Part shown: in pieces, positions 1-41,800 of the stretch
Numbering within the stretch: position 1 is the first letter of the stretch
Layout of the letters: every line of letters begins with the position of its first letter
Assembly: GCF_033807715.1 (NCBI RefSeq)
Contig: NC_084590.1
Span: forward strand, 2,732,001-2,796,000
Direction of reading: 5' to 3'
Origin: Cololabis saira
Lineage: Eukaryota; Chordata; Actinopteri; Beloniformes; Belonidae
DNA: 64,000 nucleotides
The notes under the pieces: model-generated
What the model saw: the letters and a program-made list of their open reading frames with translations, nothing else
Database searches by the model: none
Told to the model about the DNA's origin: nothing
Position numbers and translations under genes: made by a program

Positions 1-64
1 GGACATTCTGGGGACCGTAATTCTTCCTCTAACCTCTAACCTGAATGTTTTGCTCCTCCCTCAG

Positions 65-28457
<28,393 letters not shown>

Positions 28458-29060
28458 ACGGCCCTGAGCACCTGAACGCACCACCCCGGGGCGCTGAGCA
28501 CCCGAACCCACCACACGGGGGCCCTGAGCACCCGAACGCACCACACGGTGGCCCTGAGCACCCGAACGCACCACACGGGGGCCCGTCTCCTCAGACTGCA
28601 GACCAGCGTTCTCACCAAGCCCTTTCCTTCCTGTAGCAGTTCAAGCACTTTTCATTTTCAGGTTTCATCCGTGTTCCTCATCACTTCCACTGGCTGCATT
28701 GTGAACTGAACTGAACTGTGACGATGCACAAACCTACAACCAAAGATGTTCTTGAGATGGAACGCTGAAAACTGGACGGGGGCTTCAAAGTTTGCACTTT
28801 AATGTGCACTAATGTCTGTTCTGATGGATCATCGTCAGATCAGCGTTTATTCTGGGCGTCGCTGGTTTTTATCAGAAGAAACGGAGGAGTCAAAGGACTG
28901 AAACAGTGAAGTGGACTTCAAAAAGTCTTGAACTCTGTATGAAGAAGCTTATCTTTTTTTTATTTTCTTCAGTGGTTATTTACTCTGTGTTTAATTTGTC
29001 ATTGTGCTTTATTTATTGGTTTAAATGAACGTGGAATCTCCTGCCTGTGATTAAAAAAAA
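28458..29060 (+). other. ulk2: Probable ulk2 3' UTR
   Basis: Non-coding sequence after the stop. An ATTAAA at 29050-29055 is a possible polyadenylation signal; others (about 31073 ATTAAA, about 31703 AATAAA) would give a longer UTR. The exact 3' end cannot be set from sequence alone. Confidence 0.5.
28462..28583 (+). repeat. 30-bp tandem repeat x4 just after the ulk2 stop
   Basis: The unit GGCCCTGAGCACCCGAACGC ACCACACGGG is repeated four times with point changes, starting 5 nt after TAG. It is GC-rich and would be part of the 3' UTR. Confidence 0.9.
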
Positions 29061-29880
29061 CCTCAACAATTGAAATGGATGGAAAAGAAAGAAAACAAAT
29101 GGACGAAAGGCTTGTAGCCACTGAGTGTCCCGCTGGAGCTCAGAGACACGCTGAACCCGGACACGCTGAACCCCGACACGCTGAACCCCAGCCCCCGTTA
29201 CACAAACTGAGTCCTGGATAGTTGTCATTTCTTCGTTTTTTATTTTTCTTGCGTTTTTATCTCAAGCACTTTATAGTAGAAGGATTAGCGGACGTTGACG
29301 ACATCCAGCAGAAACGTGAAGGGGGTTGTTGTCCCAGCGCTCCCCGTCCCTCCTGCTCCGTGTGCAGGATCAACAAGTCTCTCCACGTGGACATTCACCT
29401 CTAAGTGACGTGGACAGAGATGCTCTGGAGCCGTTTGAAGGACCACACACTTCTCACAATACTCCCAGTGTTGAGCAGAAGACGACAAATGTGCTGGAAC
29501 CTTTCTCCACTTTTGAATCCCTCGGCAGTTGAAATGTCACCTTTTTGACGTGGTGACTTTAGATCATGCAGACGGGGACGTGTTGATCATGTTTGTGCAC
29601 AGTGAGGGGGTTTGGGGTGCCGGTGTTTCTGGCTGCAGCAGGACGAGTGGCAGCAGGTCTTTCTGTCACTGCAACAACCTGATGAAGTGAAACTGACTGG
29701 TTAAACTACTTGACAGGTTACCATAATAATATGCTTCGTTTTACTAAAAAAAAAACTACAGCTTTTTATCTTATCTGTCAGAATTTGTAGCTATATGTTT
29801 TAAACAAAACAAAACAAAACAAAAAAACAACTTGATGTTTGCAAGCGTGTATATATTTGAATGTGGTGCATGTGATTTGG
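29061..29880. other. Intergenic or extended 3' UTR
   Basis: A short ACACGCTGAACCC repeat (three units, 29150-29188) and an (AAAAC)n run near 29810 are seen. No gene is recognised. Confidence 0.5.
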
Positions 29881-29899
29881 TTTCTCCCCCCTTTTTGCA

Positions 29900-30105
29900 G
29901 GCGGGGGTGTGTGTGTCAGAGTGTGCGTGCGTGCGTGCGAGAGCGTGCGTGCGTGCGTGCGAGAGCGTGCGTGCGTGCGAGAGCGTGCGTGCAAGAGCGT
30001 GCGTGCGTGCGTGCGAGAGCGTGTGCATGCGTGCGAGAGCGTGTGCGTGCGAGAGCGTGCGAGAGCGTGCGAGAGCGTGCGAGAGCGTGCGAGAGCGTGC
30101 GTGAG
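29900..30105. repeat. (GTGC)/(GAGCGTGC)n microsatellite
   Basis: Mixed GTGCGTGC and GAGAGCGTGC units. It produces Cys/Arg- or Ala/His/Ser-rich spurious frames on both strands. Confidence 0.95.
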
Positions 30106-32045
30106 ATCCGTTTTAGGGGCACCGACATTTTCATCCGATGCCCTGCCTGTCAAAGAGCACAAATCTTTGTACGTAGATAGATGAGTTTGTGTTGATTTTC
30201 TTCAAGTCTGCCAAGGGTTTGATACAGAAAACCAGTTCTGGCACCAGAGGAGTGTGCCAAAGATGACCAGAAAACTCACGGCAGCTCCTAAACTTTCCAG
30301 AGAACTCTTCCTGCCAGGACCCTTGCTGGTCATCACCCGTCAGCACACACTTCAAGACCAGAAATCCACATTTCTTTTTCCACTCTCGACCCTTGTTTTG
30401 AGTCGTACTGCCCCCTAGTGGCCAGCAGGAGTCTGAGGCCCCGGCAGAGTTTGTACTGTACGTCTGCATCGCCAGCTGTGCATTAAGGTCAGCTGTGTGT
30501 GAGGAGCGATGGAAAAGGAGGTGCCTTCTTCTGGTGAAAGCAGACACAGGCCTGCTCCTCTGTACAGGTGTGAATATGTTCTGTTTCTCTGTATAAACAC
30601 ATTCACAGGTTGGTCTTTAGGCCTATTCCTACCATGTACTGTTGTTCTTTTTCTAAACATATCTGGGTTTCAGTTTCCCCTGGTCTCTGCCGTGAGCACT
30701 CAGAACCACACGAAGCCTTTTGTTGCTCACGCAGACGGACTGACCAAGCTGAACATGCAGCCCACCTGAAAACTTTGCTCCGTCTCCTTTTGGACTGGAA
30801 CAGAATATTGACTTTTTTTGGACAAAGCATGGGTACCAAGTCCGCATTTGACCCCGTAGATCCTTTAGTACGTTGAATGTATGTACCCTGTTGTTTTTGC
30901 ACCTCCAGCAGAATGCATCCTGATCTGAATGCATTCTGAAGAACCCCCGACCTTGATGAAATGTTTTCCAAGCACCGATTTTTTTTTTTCAAGGAGAAAT
31001 GTTAATGTCATACTTGTGTCTCTCACCGAGGGACGTCTCTGTTCTTTATGGAACTCCAATACGGTCTTTATTATTAAAAAGAGGGAAAAACTAAGCTGTC
31101 TACGAATGCTTTTATTTTACATTATTTTTATGTGGTTGTCCCAAATCCTGACATTTATTCATCCAACTTGGAAAAAAGGTTTAAGAGAAGGTATGTTGCA
31201 AGATTGTTGGAATAGTTTAGAATTTTTAAATACTTTATATTTGTGTATGTTTTGGATTAGTTCAGTTTAGTTTCAATTGGTTTTACATGCACATCAGTAG
31301 TTTTAGTTTAGTATTGACTTACAGATAGCAAAAACATCTAGGGTGAAAGATGCCGATCAACAATGTCATACTGTACAACATTCCTCTATTCTTTCTCTTG
31401 AGTAATTAGAAAAAAGATGAAGATAAAACATATAAAAAAACAGTACGAACTGAAAATGAAGTTCATTTTTCCTGCAAATCTATTTCGTTTCAGTTTGTTT
31501 TGCATTTTTATTTTTGTAAGTATCTAGTTAACTGCATTATTTTTTCATTGTTTCTTAACTACAATAACTGTGTGGAAGGACGTGTATCAGTAAACGATGG
31601 CTGATCTCAGCCAAAATTGATGTCAACAGAAACTGAGTGGTTCCTGTTGCACCAGCTCAAATTTTGAGTATTACAAGCAAGAAAAAAGTCCATTAGCTCT
31701 TAAATAAAAAATCATTAATCATCCAAGAGCCACCAATTAAACCTTAAACTTGCTATAGTATGATTATTTTCTCTTCTCTTCTAAAAGGTTCTGACCAGCA
31801 GAACTAAAAGCTGTATAGACACTGAATACCTTTGACCTCTAGGGGGCACTACAGCAACTTTAATCACTGTTTTGGCTCATAACTGGTCAAGATTGGACCG
31901 AAAAATGATTTTTCCCTGTATTCCTGACAGGCTCCAGAATCACCCAGCCTAATCGAATCTTAATTCATAAAGCAAATTTAAGTTGACCAAGCTGTAGTAG
32001 TTTAGTAAATATATATATTAAAAAATAATAAAATAACTTTAGGGA
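30106..32045. other. Intergenic region without recognised genes
   Basis: It could include a distal ulk2 3' UTR. Several short open frames (for example near 30600-30990) have no recognisable domain, and no repeat family was identified. Confidence 0.5.
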
Positions 32046-32882
32046 CCAGAGGCCTCATTTAAAATGGACTGCGTAGGATTCATACTAAAAGTGCACGTAC
32101 ACCCAAAAGCCGAAAATGCCGGGCGCAAAAAAATATCCGGATCTATAAAACCGCGTGCACGCACACTTGCAAGCAATGTTCGCTTTATAAATCACAGTCC
32201 AGCTGGAAGGTTGCTCAGCTGAATCCACCTCATATTCTGCCCTCTACACGCCCACTTTTTACCATAAATGGTATGTTTTTGCATATGAATGAGCCTACTG
32301 AGCATGTGCAGTGGCTTCCTGCAGCCTGTTTGGCTTCAGGATGAATGAGAAGTATCCAGCCACCGTGCCACAAAATTTCACTGAGATCTGAGATCGAAAT
32401 GTTGAGGATGAGTTTGAGGACAGGAAAACGACATTACCTGGTGGTCCCAGTACAAGTAGAAAAAGTATATAAATAGTGGATAAAAAAAAGCGAGGGAGTA
32501 GCAGAACGCCGTTTCTGCGCTAAACAACGTGAGTTCCCCGGCGCTACAGGGGGGGACATGTCCCCCCGTCTTTTCAAAATCATGTTTTTGTCCCCCCCAC
32601 TTTTTACAGTTTAAAAACTAATGGTAGGCTCACTCTGTGATTGCAGATCATCAAGACTCTCGATGCGAAGACGGGACGGGACCCGCTCCCCCTCCTCACA
32701 GCCTGCGTCGCCAGTTCCCCCTGTCTTAGGTAAATTCTTACGGGAGGGTGAGGGTTGCCGTAGGGATCCGCAGATTTTTCGTTTAGTTTTTTCTTTTTAA
32801 ATCCGAGGCTTTGCGGAGATGGTGGCTTCCGCAACTTTCAGGCGCTTTTTCTGCGCAAGCAAGCTTTATAGATGAGGCCCCA
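32046..32882. mobile_element. PIF/Harbinger-like MITE
   Basis: Left end CCAGAGGCCTCATTTAAAAT, right end (reversed) CCTGGGGCCTCATCTATAAAG. Both resemble the GGGGCCTCATTTAT end of the Harbinger fragment at 43951. The interior has GTGCACGTACACCC and ACCGCGTGCACGCACA runs and a further GGGGGGACATGTCCCCCC palindrome near 32550. Confidence 0.72.
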
Positions 32883-32939
32883 GGTTTTCTAATTGTTATT
32901 GGCACATAACTGAAGGAATTTGCCAGATCACAATTCTAT

Positions 32940-35600
32940 CAATAAGCTTTCATCAGTGTTGTCTTGACATGATAAACAGGAATTGTCATGGCAACTGGAG
33001 GAAGTGCTTCAAAAAGAGTTTTTTTCCTGACCCTCTTAGAGAAATTGTAAGAAACACTCAAAAGCCTTTTAATGTCACGGAATATGGTCTCAAAAATCCC
33101 AAAACATCTATTAAGGACCAATCAAGGAAGATTACGCATGATCCCTGTTTAATAAACTCAGTTTTTAGAGACTTTTACTACAAACTATATTCATCACAAA
33201 TCAAACCATCCGACCAATCCATCGATCAGTTTCTTGGAAAAATTAATCTGCCGAAGTTACATCAGGAGCAGGTTACGAATTTAGATTTGCCACTCTCAAT
33301 GGGAGAACTCCATGAAGCTCTTCAGCATATGCCTAATAATAAAGCTCTGGGCCCAGGTGGTTTTCCAGACGAATTCTATAAGGAATTCTGGACCATATTA
33401 GCACCAACATTTTATAAAATGATCCTAAATGTTGAGGAGAATAAAAGCTTACCCTTAAATATGAATTCTGCTAATATTAGTCTTTTATAAAAACCAGATA
33501 AGGATCCTTTGCTCCCATCGAGCCCAATATCACTAATAAATGTAGATCTTAAAATAATCAGCAAAGCTCTTACCAAACGTCTGAAAAGAATTACCCGTTC
33601 TATTATACATCCAGATCAAACAGGTTTCATTAAAGGTAGACATTCTACTACTAACACTCGGAGATTACTCAATATTATAGATTATTCAAGTATCAATAAA
33701 CAGGAAACTACTATTATATCTTTAGACGCTGAAAAGGCATTCGACCGGGTAATCTGAAAGTTTCTATTGGCAACTTTACATAAATTTGGATTTGGCGAAT
33801 CTTTTATCGACTGGATAAAAATATTATATAGCTCTTCCAAGGCACGTGTAAGGACAAATGATCAAATCTCTACAAGTTTTAACTTGCAAAGAGGCACTAG
33901 ACAGGGTTGTCCTCTTTCTCCTTCACTATTTGCAAAATTATGGTTTTACCAAAAATAAACTATTTTTTTTCAATGATACCATCCAAACCCCCTCCATCTT
34001 GGTTTAAATCATTGGACTCATATGTGTCAAAATTTCTGTGGAAGAATAAAACACCACGTATTAGCTTGAAGACATTACAAAAATCCAAAGAATGTGGAGG
34101 CTTAGATTTACCTAACTTCCAGTATTACTTCTTAGTGAATAAATTACAGTATATTTTAAAATGGTGTAAAAATCATTCTTTAGATAGTCAATGGCTGGAC
34201 TCAGAGCAAGTGTTTTGCAATGATCTGGAAATCTCAGATTTACCAGTCATCAGTCAAAGCATTAAACATCATAAATGTTTCAAAAGCATTAATATCAGCT
34301 CAACTCTGACAGCCTGGTGGGAATTCTTTAAAATAGCTAAAGTCTCACTTTTTCCATGTGACCGCACACCCATATGGAACAACCCAGACATCCTGAAAAA
34401 TGATAAAAAGATGGTAAAATTTGCTCAATGGAGAGACCAAGGAATAAAGTATCTACAACATATAATCATAGGGGGACAGTTTGTACCTTTTTATACACTT
34501 ACTGTTCAATATGGAATTAGCAGTAACATATTTTTAGAATACCAACAACTTAAAGCCATAATAAATAAAACATATACATTTAACCAATTAGACCTACAAC
34601 TTCCTGCCAGGATAATAGAATTATTGAACCTAAGCACTCTAAAGTTGCTGTCGAAACTTTACAGGTTAGTGTCCAAAATAGACAACTCAGTCTCTCTTTC
34701 GATTTCAAAATGGGAGGCGGATCTCTCTCTTAACACCGACCAGATTCCTTGGTCACAAATATGTTTAAATACTTTCACTATGACTAAGAACCGAAACTTA
34801 CAACTTATACAGTACAAAGTTCTTCATAAAATACATTATACAGGACAAAGGATGTTCCAGAAGGGCTTTGTCACCTCTAATATCTGTTCACAGTGCACAG
34901 AGAACACCCCTGATAATTATATGCATGCTTTATGGTTTTGTACACCGGTACAGAAATTCTGGACGGAGATTTGTGAGGATTTATCCACATGGATCAACTA
35001 CAGAATTCCAGTGTGCCCCACGATATGTATATTAGGTCACCTGGGAGAGATTCAAATGGAATCTAACTGGACACACCTGGTTCTCACTGCCTTATGTATT
35101 GCAAAGAAAAACATTCTAATGAATTGGAAACAAAAGGGGGGGTCGGGCCTCCCCTGGCCGGGGGGTGGAGTCATTCTCAGGTGTCTATGTCTTATGTCGT
35201 CAGTATGAATGGAGGGATGTTGGGCCATTTTCCCCTCCGCCTGGGGTTCCGCCAGCGCCGGGGGTGCCCGTGGAGGTACGGTGGGGCCCTGGCCCAGCTC
35301 GGCGGGCCGGCCCCCATCAACTTGGATGGCCGGTGGGGGAACGTGGGCGTCCTTCCAGGGCCAGCTCTGCTGGCCCTGCCTCCTGGCTTCGGCCTCCGCT
35401 CCCCCTCCTTCCCCCCCCTACACGATTCATACGCACATAGGCGAAGGGGCGGGGGGTCCGGGGCGTGGGGGACATTGTCCCGCGTGGGGGATCGGATTCT
35501 AAAAAGGAATTTTGTGGGTATGTATGTTATACAGAGTTTGCAGTGTTTGTGTAGTATATTTATTAGACTGGAAATACGTGGATATACTTTATACATGTGC
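32940..35600 (+). pseudogene. L1/Tx1-like LINE ORF2, decayed, with RT core deleted
   Basis: Frames at 32969-33490, 33509-33757, 33767-33945 and 33907-35208 read in order: HDPCLINSVFRDFYYKLYSS, then ALGPGGFPDEFYKEFW, HPDQTGFIKGRHSTTNTRRL, SLDAEKAFDRV and QGCPLSPSLFA. The sequence then jumps to the post-RT region (LWKNKTPRISLKTLQ ... GGLDLPNFQYYF) with a terminal C-x2-C...H...C motif (ICSQCTENTPDNYMHALWFC). The FADD catalytic block is missing. Stops at 33489 and 33757 and the junction near 33945 break it. A GC-rich 3' region (35135-35490) follows. The 5' endonuclease is absent (5' truncation). Confidence 0.88.
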
Positions 35601-35715
35601 ATACTGAATGAGTGAGACTTTTGCTTGCTCTATGAAGTTAGCATGCTAAGCGGAAAAGTTAGCTTAGCTAACTAACCACTTTGCTGAATTGCTTTCAGTC
35701 TACAGAGGTTAGAAG

Positions 35716-35994
35716 ATGAAAAGAAAACACAACATATCACATTTTTTTGGCAAGAGTGGAACTAATGAGAAGAAAAGTGAGAATGTTGAGAAGCAGAACC
35801 CCGATGTGGAAGAAGTACCAGGATGCAGTGAGGATGAGTCCAGGGTGAGAAGAACAAGGACAGAAGGTACAGACGATGTATCAACAATTCCTGGGCCTGA
35901 TGGTGCAGAAGATGAATCAAAAATTCCTGGGCCTGCAGTTAATATTCAGCTACTGAATTGGATGATGAAGACATCAGTAGTAGAAATCCATTGA
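35716..35994 (+). pseudogene. hAT transposase N-terminal exon
   Basis: It opens MKRKHNISHFFGKSGTNEKK and continues with acidic, Pro/Gly-repeat sequence (TIPGPDGAEDESKIPGPAV). MKRKxxISxFF is the usual start of TTF/ZMYM-type hAT proteins in fish. The open frame ends shortly before the LINE insertion, and the donor site is not clear. Confidence 0.65.
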
Positions 35995-38000
35995 TCTTGC
36001 TGTTGTGCATTAAGTGTTAAATTAGCCATTATGAAATGTTACAAAAAATGGGTTGGATGTTTCTTCCTTCTAATAGGTCATGTTGATTTATATGCTTGAA
36101 CCAGATGTAAATATGTGTAGGCAAAATCCACAAACCATGGCTTTGACTATGAGGGAAATGCTGTCTCCTGTTCACTTAGATGGAATTCTTAGACATTAGA
36201 AATACCTATTGAATATGGAATTCTTCACAAAAGCTTACAACTGATGCTAGTAGTAATGTAACAATGAGTATGTTATTTTGTTATTTTGTTATCTTACCTT
36301 GTCATTGACATGACAGCTGGAAAGGCTCCGGGTGCAGACGGAATACCCTCTGACCTACTGAAGTACTGCAAGGAATCCCTGCTACCATCCTTACACAGAA
36401 TCCTCCTCTGCTGTTGGTATGATGGTACAGTACCTCAAGAAATGCGCGACGCAGTCATAGTAACATTGTATAAAGACAAGGGTGAAAGAGGTGATTGCAA
36501 TAATTACAGAGGAATTTCATTGCTCAGTGTGGTTGGCAAAGCATTTGCGCGTGTCGTGCTTAAAAGACTACAGAAACTCGCGGAACGGGTGTACCCGGAG
36601 TCTCAATGTGGTTTCCGCGCTGGAAGGTCAACGACTGACATGATTTTTTCACTTCGACAGATGCAGGAAAAATGCAGAGAACAAAACATGCCGCTATATG
36701 TAGCCTTCATCGATCTTACGAAGGCATTTGACCTTGTCAGCAGAAATGGATTATTCAAGATATTGAAACGCATCGGCTGCCCGCCGAAACTTCTCAGCAT
36801 AATAGAGTCGTTTCATGCAGATATGCGGGGTATGGTGCAGTACGAAGGTGATATCTCTGACTCGTTCCTTATGCGGAGTGGCGTAAAACAGGGCTGCGTC
36901 CTTGCACCAACTTTGTTTGGAATCTTCTTTGCTATACTTCTGAAGCATGCGTTCGGCGACTCAACGGAAGGAATATACATGAGAACGCGATCTGATGGCA
37001 ACCTGTTCAACCTGAGCAGGCTAAAAAGCCACATCTAAAGTACGCGAGGTGCTGATTCGCGAGTTGCTGTTTGCGGATGATGCTGCCGTCGTCTCCCACT
37101 CAGAGCAAGGGCTACAAGCACTGATGGATCGCTTTTCGGCAGCCTGTGATGAGTTTGGCCTGACAATCAGCATCAAGAAGACCAACGTTCTTGGCCAAAA
37201 CCTAGTGGAGCCACCATCAATACTCATCAATGGAAACGCGATTGATGTTGTTCACGACTTCCAATACCTCGGATCCACCATCAGTGACAATCTCAAACTC
37301 GATACCGACATCAACAAACACATTGGGAAAGCCTCATCGACCATTGCACGTCTCAAGACCCGTGTCTGGGAAAACAGCAAGCTGACTACAGCAACAAAAA
37401 TGTCTGTGTTCAATGCCTGCGTTATCAGCACTCTGCTCTATGGCAGCGAGGCTTGGACCACATACGCCCACCAAGAACAGAGACTGGCTAGATTCTACAT
37501 GCGAAGCCTGCGACGAATACTCGACATTACCTGGCAGCAACACGTAACAAATGCGGAGGTACTCTCACATGCTGGCTTACCAAGCATGAATGCGTTACTG
37601 AAGCAACGGCGACTACAGTGGTTATACATGTCTCACGTATGGCGGATGGCCGTATCCCAAAGGATGTACTCTTTGGTGAGCTGAAAAACGGAAAGCGGAG
37701 GCTGGGAAGGCCAAATCTGAGGGCTGGCTTGCTGCTTGCTGCTTGCTGATTGGGTAACGTATTGCGTCACGCATCGCGTCACTTCCTGGTGTTTGCGGTC
37801 TGTGCTGCTGCACGGCGTTTGCAGGCTCAGATCTCTCCCGACTTTTTATCTAAAACTTAGACTGTTTTCTGGTAAAATAGCACTATATCTGGTACATTAC
37901 TGTCTTTATTTCAACACTCGCTCATTTTCTCTTCCGTAACTTTCACTGTCACCAATCACCGATACATTTTCTGTCCGTTAGCCTCCGTTAGCATCTTAGC

Positions 38001-38855
38001 ATGGCCTCTCCGGCTCCCACCGCTTCACCTCTTTCCTGCTCAGTGTGTGAAATGTTTAGTTATTCCTCTGCCTCCTTTAGTGAAGACGGTAAGTGCTTAA
38101 AGTGTAGCTTATTTGCAGGGCTGGAGGCGAGGCTCAGTCAGTTAGAGGTCCGGTTCGGCCAACTGGACCATAGTCCGATAGAATCCTCTGCGGACCGGCC
38201 CGTAGCAGCTGAGCGTAGCCGCTCCCCTGCAGCTCCCCGGCAGCCGGCCAGGCAGGGCAGCTGGGTGACGGTTCGGAGGAAGGGTAGTCTTAAAGGGCTC
38301 ACGGAACACCACCACCCGCTTCATGTGTCTAACCGTTTTTCCCCACTCAGCGACACATCTGTTGAGAAACCGACCCTGGTAATTGGAGACTCTATTGTGA
38401 GACATGTGAGGCCGACTCCAGAGACCATAGTTAGGTGTATCCCGGGGGCCAGAGCGGGCGACATAGAAGCAAATTTGAAGCTACTGGCAAAGGGTAATCG
38501 TAAATATGGTAAAGTTATCATCAATGTCGGAGCTAATGACTCCCGTCTTCGCCAGTCGGAAGTAACCAGAATGAATATTGTCTCGGTGTGTAACTACGCC
38601 AAAACCATGTCGGACTCCGTAGGTTTTTCTGGCCCCCTCCCCAATCTGACCAGCGATGACATGTTTAGTCGCATGCTCTCGCTCCGCCGCTGGTTGTCTC
38701 AGTGGTGTTCAGAAAACGACGTGGACTTTATTGACAACTGGGAGACATTCTGGGGAAAGCCCGGTCTGATTAGAAGGGACGGCATTCATCCCACCCGGGA
38801 TGTTGCAGCTCTTATGTCTAGAAATCTGGCCAATGTTATTAGACACTCCCCCTGA
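38001..38855 (+). CDS. L2 ORF1 with SGNH/GDSL esterase-like domain
   Basis: 284 residues, intact. After a Ser/Pro-rich N-terminus with a C-x2-C pair (CSVCEMFSY ... CLKC) and a short coiled-coil-like stretch ([16 protein letters not shown]), it carries the SGNH hydrolase blocks: [10 protein letters not shown] (nucleophile Ser), GANDSRL (Asn) and DGIHPTRD (Asp and His of the triad). Esterase-type ORF1 proteins are known from CR1/L2 LINEs such as zebrafish ZfL2. They bind nucleic acid, and the esterase role is unclear. ORF2 begins 21 nt downstream of the stop in the same frame. Confidence 0.88.
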   Translation: MASPAPTASPLSCSVCEMFSYSSASFSEDGKCLKCSLFAGLEARLSQLEVRFGQLDHSPIESSADRPVAAERSRSPAAPRQPARQGSWVTVRRKGSLKGLTEHHHPLHVSNRFSPLSDTSVEKPTLVIGDSIVRHVRPTPETIVRCIPGARAGDIEANLKLLAKGNRKYGKVIINVGANDSRLRQSEVTRMNIVSVCNYAKTMSDSVGFSGPLPNLTSDDMFSRMLSLRRWLSQWCSENDVDFIDNWETFWGKPGLIRRDGIHPTRDVAALMSRNLANVIRHSP

Positions 38856-38876
38856 CAATGCAGGGTCCAGGCCAGG

Positions 38877-41800
38877 ATGCAGAGCTGTAGTTTAACACAC
38901 TTCTCTGCTGCTTCTCGAGGACCAACGCCTGCCAATCAAACTGTAAGATTGCATTATGTAATTAGCGACTCTAAAACTGTAGGATTACATGATATTGGCG
39001 ACTCTGGCCAGGTGCCTAGCAAAATAGAAGTGGTTGCAGTTCCCCGCCCTCCAAAAGTTCACCAGGTGCAGCGTTTTGGAGGCATTAACCAAAATAACCT
39101 TGTAAAAATTAAAACCAATGTACATTTGGTACCAACTACAGACCGAAAAATTAGATGCGGATTACTAAATATACGATCATTAAGCTCTAAGTCTCTGTTA
39201 GTAAATGATATAATTACAGAGAGCAGGAGTGATATTTTCTGCTTAACAGAAACATGGTTACAGGAGGAAGAGTATGTTAGTTTGAATGAATCAACTCCGC
39301 CCGGCTACTTTAATCATCACATTCCTAGAAGCACGGGCCGAGGCGGAGGAGTCGCAGCAATTTATAACTCCAGTCTCCAAACAAAAATTGAACCTAAGTG
39401 CAATTATAATACATTTGAAAGCCTCATGCTTGGTCTGAAATTTCCGAGCTGGAAATCAGAAAAGCCAGTTGTGTTAGTGGTAGTGTACCGGCCCCCTGCT
39501 GGTGCGTATCTAGAGTTTTTGTCTGAATTTTCAGATTTCCTTTCTGGATTATTGATCAGCACAGATAAATTCATCATAGTGGGTGATTTTAATATTCATA
39601 TGGATGTTGAAAGCGATAATCTTAAATTAGCCTTCGATTCTCTTCTAGAATCAATGGGTATCTCACAAAAAGTGAATAAACCGACGCACTGTTTTAATCA
39701 TACTCTCGATCTCGTTCTCACCTACGGTGTTGAAACTGATGGTCTGTTGGTGTCACCTGTAAACTCCCTTTTATCCGACCATTACTTAATAACGTTTGAA
39801 TTTAATTTTGTTGATGTTGAAGTGCAAAATAGGAGGTATTATTTTAGCAGATGTTTGTCTGATGAAGTTATTGTTAAATTTAGGGAGGCCATTGCTTATC
39901 TTACGACAGTGCGAAATAGTGATGTAGTCGAGGCCAGTGACCTGGGTTCTACCTCTGCAGATGTTGATTTCCTTGCTAGTAACACTGCTGATTTGTTGCA
40001 TTCAGCTTTAGATGAAGTTGCTCCTTTGAAAAGGAGGGTTTCTAGCCACAGGAGCTTAACTCCCTGGTATAATTCAGATATCCGCATGTTGAAACAAAAC
40101 GTGCGTAAAATGGAAAGGAAGTGGTACTCTTGTAGGTCTGTAGACTCTTATCGTGAATGGAAAGATATTTTAATAGTATATAAAAAAGCCATTCGCAAAG
40201 CCAGAACAGCTTATTATTCAACGTTGATAGAGGATAATAAAAGTAACCCACGTTTTCTGTTCAGCACTGTAGCCAGGCTGACAAAGAGTCACAACTCTGT
40301 TGAGCCGTGCATTCCTGCAGCTCTCAGTAGTGAAGACTTTATGAGCTTCTTTAACAGTAAAATCACAATAATTAGAGAAGAAATCAACCAGCCGGTTGTA
40401 GGTGTTTCTTCAGCTTTAGCGACTTCCCTAGGCTCTGACTTGTCTTTAGACTATTTTGATCCTATAGACCTCCCTGAGCTGACTTCACTCGTTAATAGAG
40501 CTAAGCCAACCACATGTATGTTAGACCCCATCCCGACTCGACTATTCAAACATATTTTTTCTCTTATTGGTACGACAATCCTGGACCAAATTAACCTATC
40601 CCTAAGTTTAGGATATGTACCACAGGTTTTCAAAGTCGCAGTAATTTAACCTTTACTTAAAAAACCTTCTCTTGACCCAGACACCTTAGCTAATTATAGG
40701 CCAATTTCAGACCTTCCATTTGTATCTAAAATTCTGGAAAAGGCAGTTTCAAGCCAGTTATGTGACTATTTGTATAGAAATGATCTGTTTGAAGTCTTTC
40801 AGTCAGGGTTCAGAATGCATCATAGCACAGAGACAGCACTGGTTCGAGTCACGAATGACCTCCTTATGGCCTCAGATAAGGGATTAGTTTCCATACTGGT
40901 TCTACTGGACCTCAGTGCTGCTTTTGACACTATAGATCATGGCATTTTACTGCACAGGTTAGAGCATGTTGTTGGGATTAAAGGGACAGCTCTATGTTGG
41001 TTTAAATCATATCTATCTGACAGGTTCCAGTTTGTTCATGTACATGAGGTTTCTTCAGAACAGTCAAGGGTCTGTTATGGTGTTCCGCAGGGTTCAGTGC
41101 TAGGGCCAATCTTGTTCAGTTTATACATGCAGCCGTTGGGAAGTATAATCCAGAATCACGGCATACACTTTCATTGTTATGCTGATGATACGCAGCTCTA
41201 CTTGTCTATGAAGCCGGATGAAACAGAACCGTTAGTTAAACTTCAGGCATGTCTTAGGGACATCAAGGACTGGATGTCCAGAAATTTCTTGCTTCTAAAT
41301 TCAGATAAAACAGAGGTTATCATTCTTGGTCCAGAGCATCTTAGGAAGGGATTAGATGGTGTTGCGATGGCTTCCAGTGCAACTGTGAGAAACCTTGGTG
41401 TTATTTTCGATCAGGATTTGTCGTTTAAACCATATGTCAATCAGGTTTGTAAAATAGCCTTTTTCCATCTCCGTAATATTGCAAAGATTAGGAAAATCCT
41501 CTCGCAGAGTGATGCAGAAAAACTAGTTCATGCGTTTGTATCTTCTAGACTAGATTACTGTAATGTGTTGTTAGCAGGATGTCCAAGTAATTTGCTGAAT
41601 AGGCTCCAGCTGATCCAGAATGCAGCAGCACGAGTGCTGACAGGAATCAGCAGGAGAGACCACGTCTCTCCAGTGTTAGCGTCGCTCCATTGGTTACCCG
41701 TAAAATTCAGAATCCAATTTAAAATTTTATTACTTGCGTATAAAGCCCAAAACGGCTTAGCTCCGCATTATTTGCAAGACCTGATAGTGCCTTATGTTCC

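Noticed and set aside
29771..30184. Arg/Cys/Ala-rich open frames on both strands
   Set aside because: They follow the GAGCGTGC microsatellite and have no domain.
30415..30992. Overlapping open frames on both strands downstream of ulk2
   Set aside because: Moderate length, no domain, no splice-site support; probably chance frames in UTR or intergenic DNA.
35165..35602. Pro/Gly/Arg-rich open frames on both strands
   Set aside because: They lie in the GC-rich 3' region of the L1/Tx1-like LINE, where stop codons are rare by composition.
38001..38855. Host GDSL esterase gene
   Set aside because: It is ORF1 of the surrounding L2 element, directly upstream of ORF2 and within the target-duplication borders.
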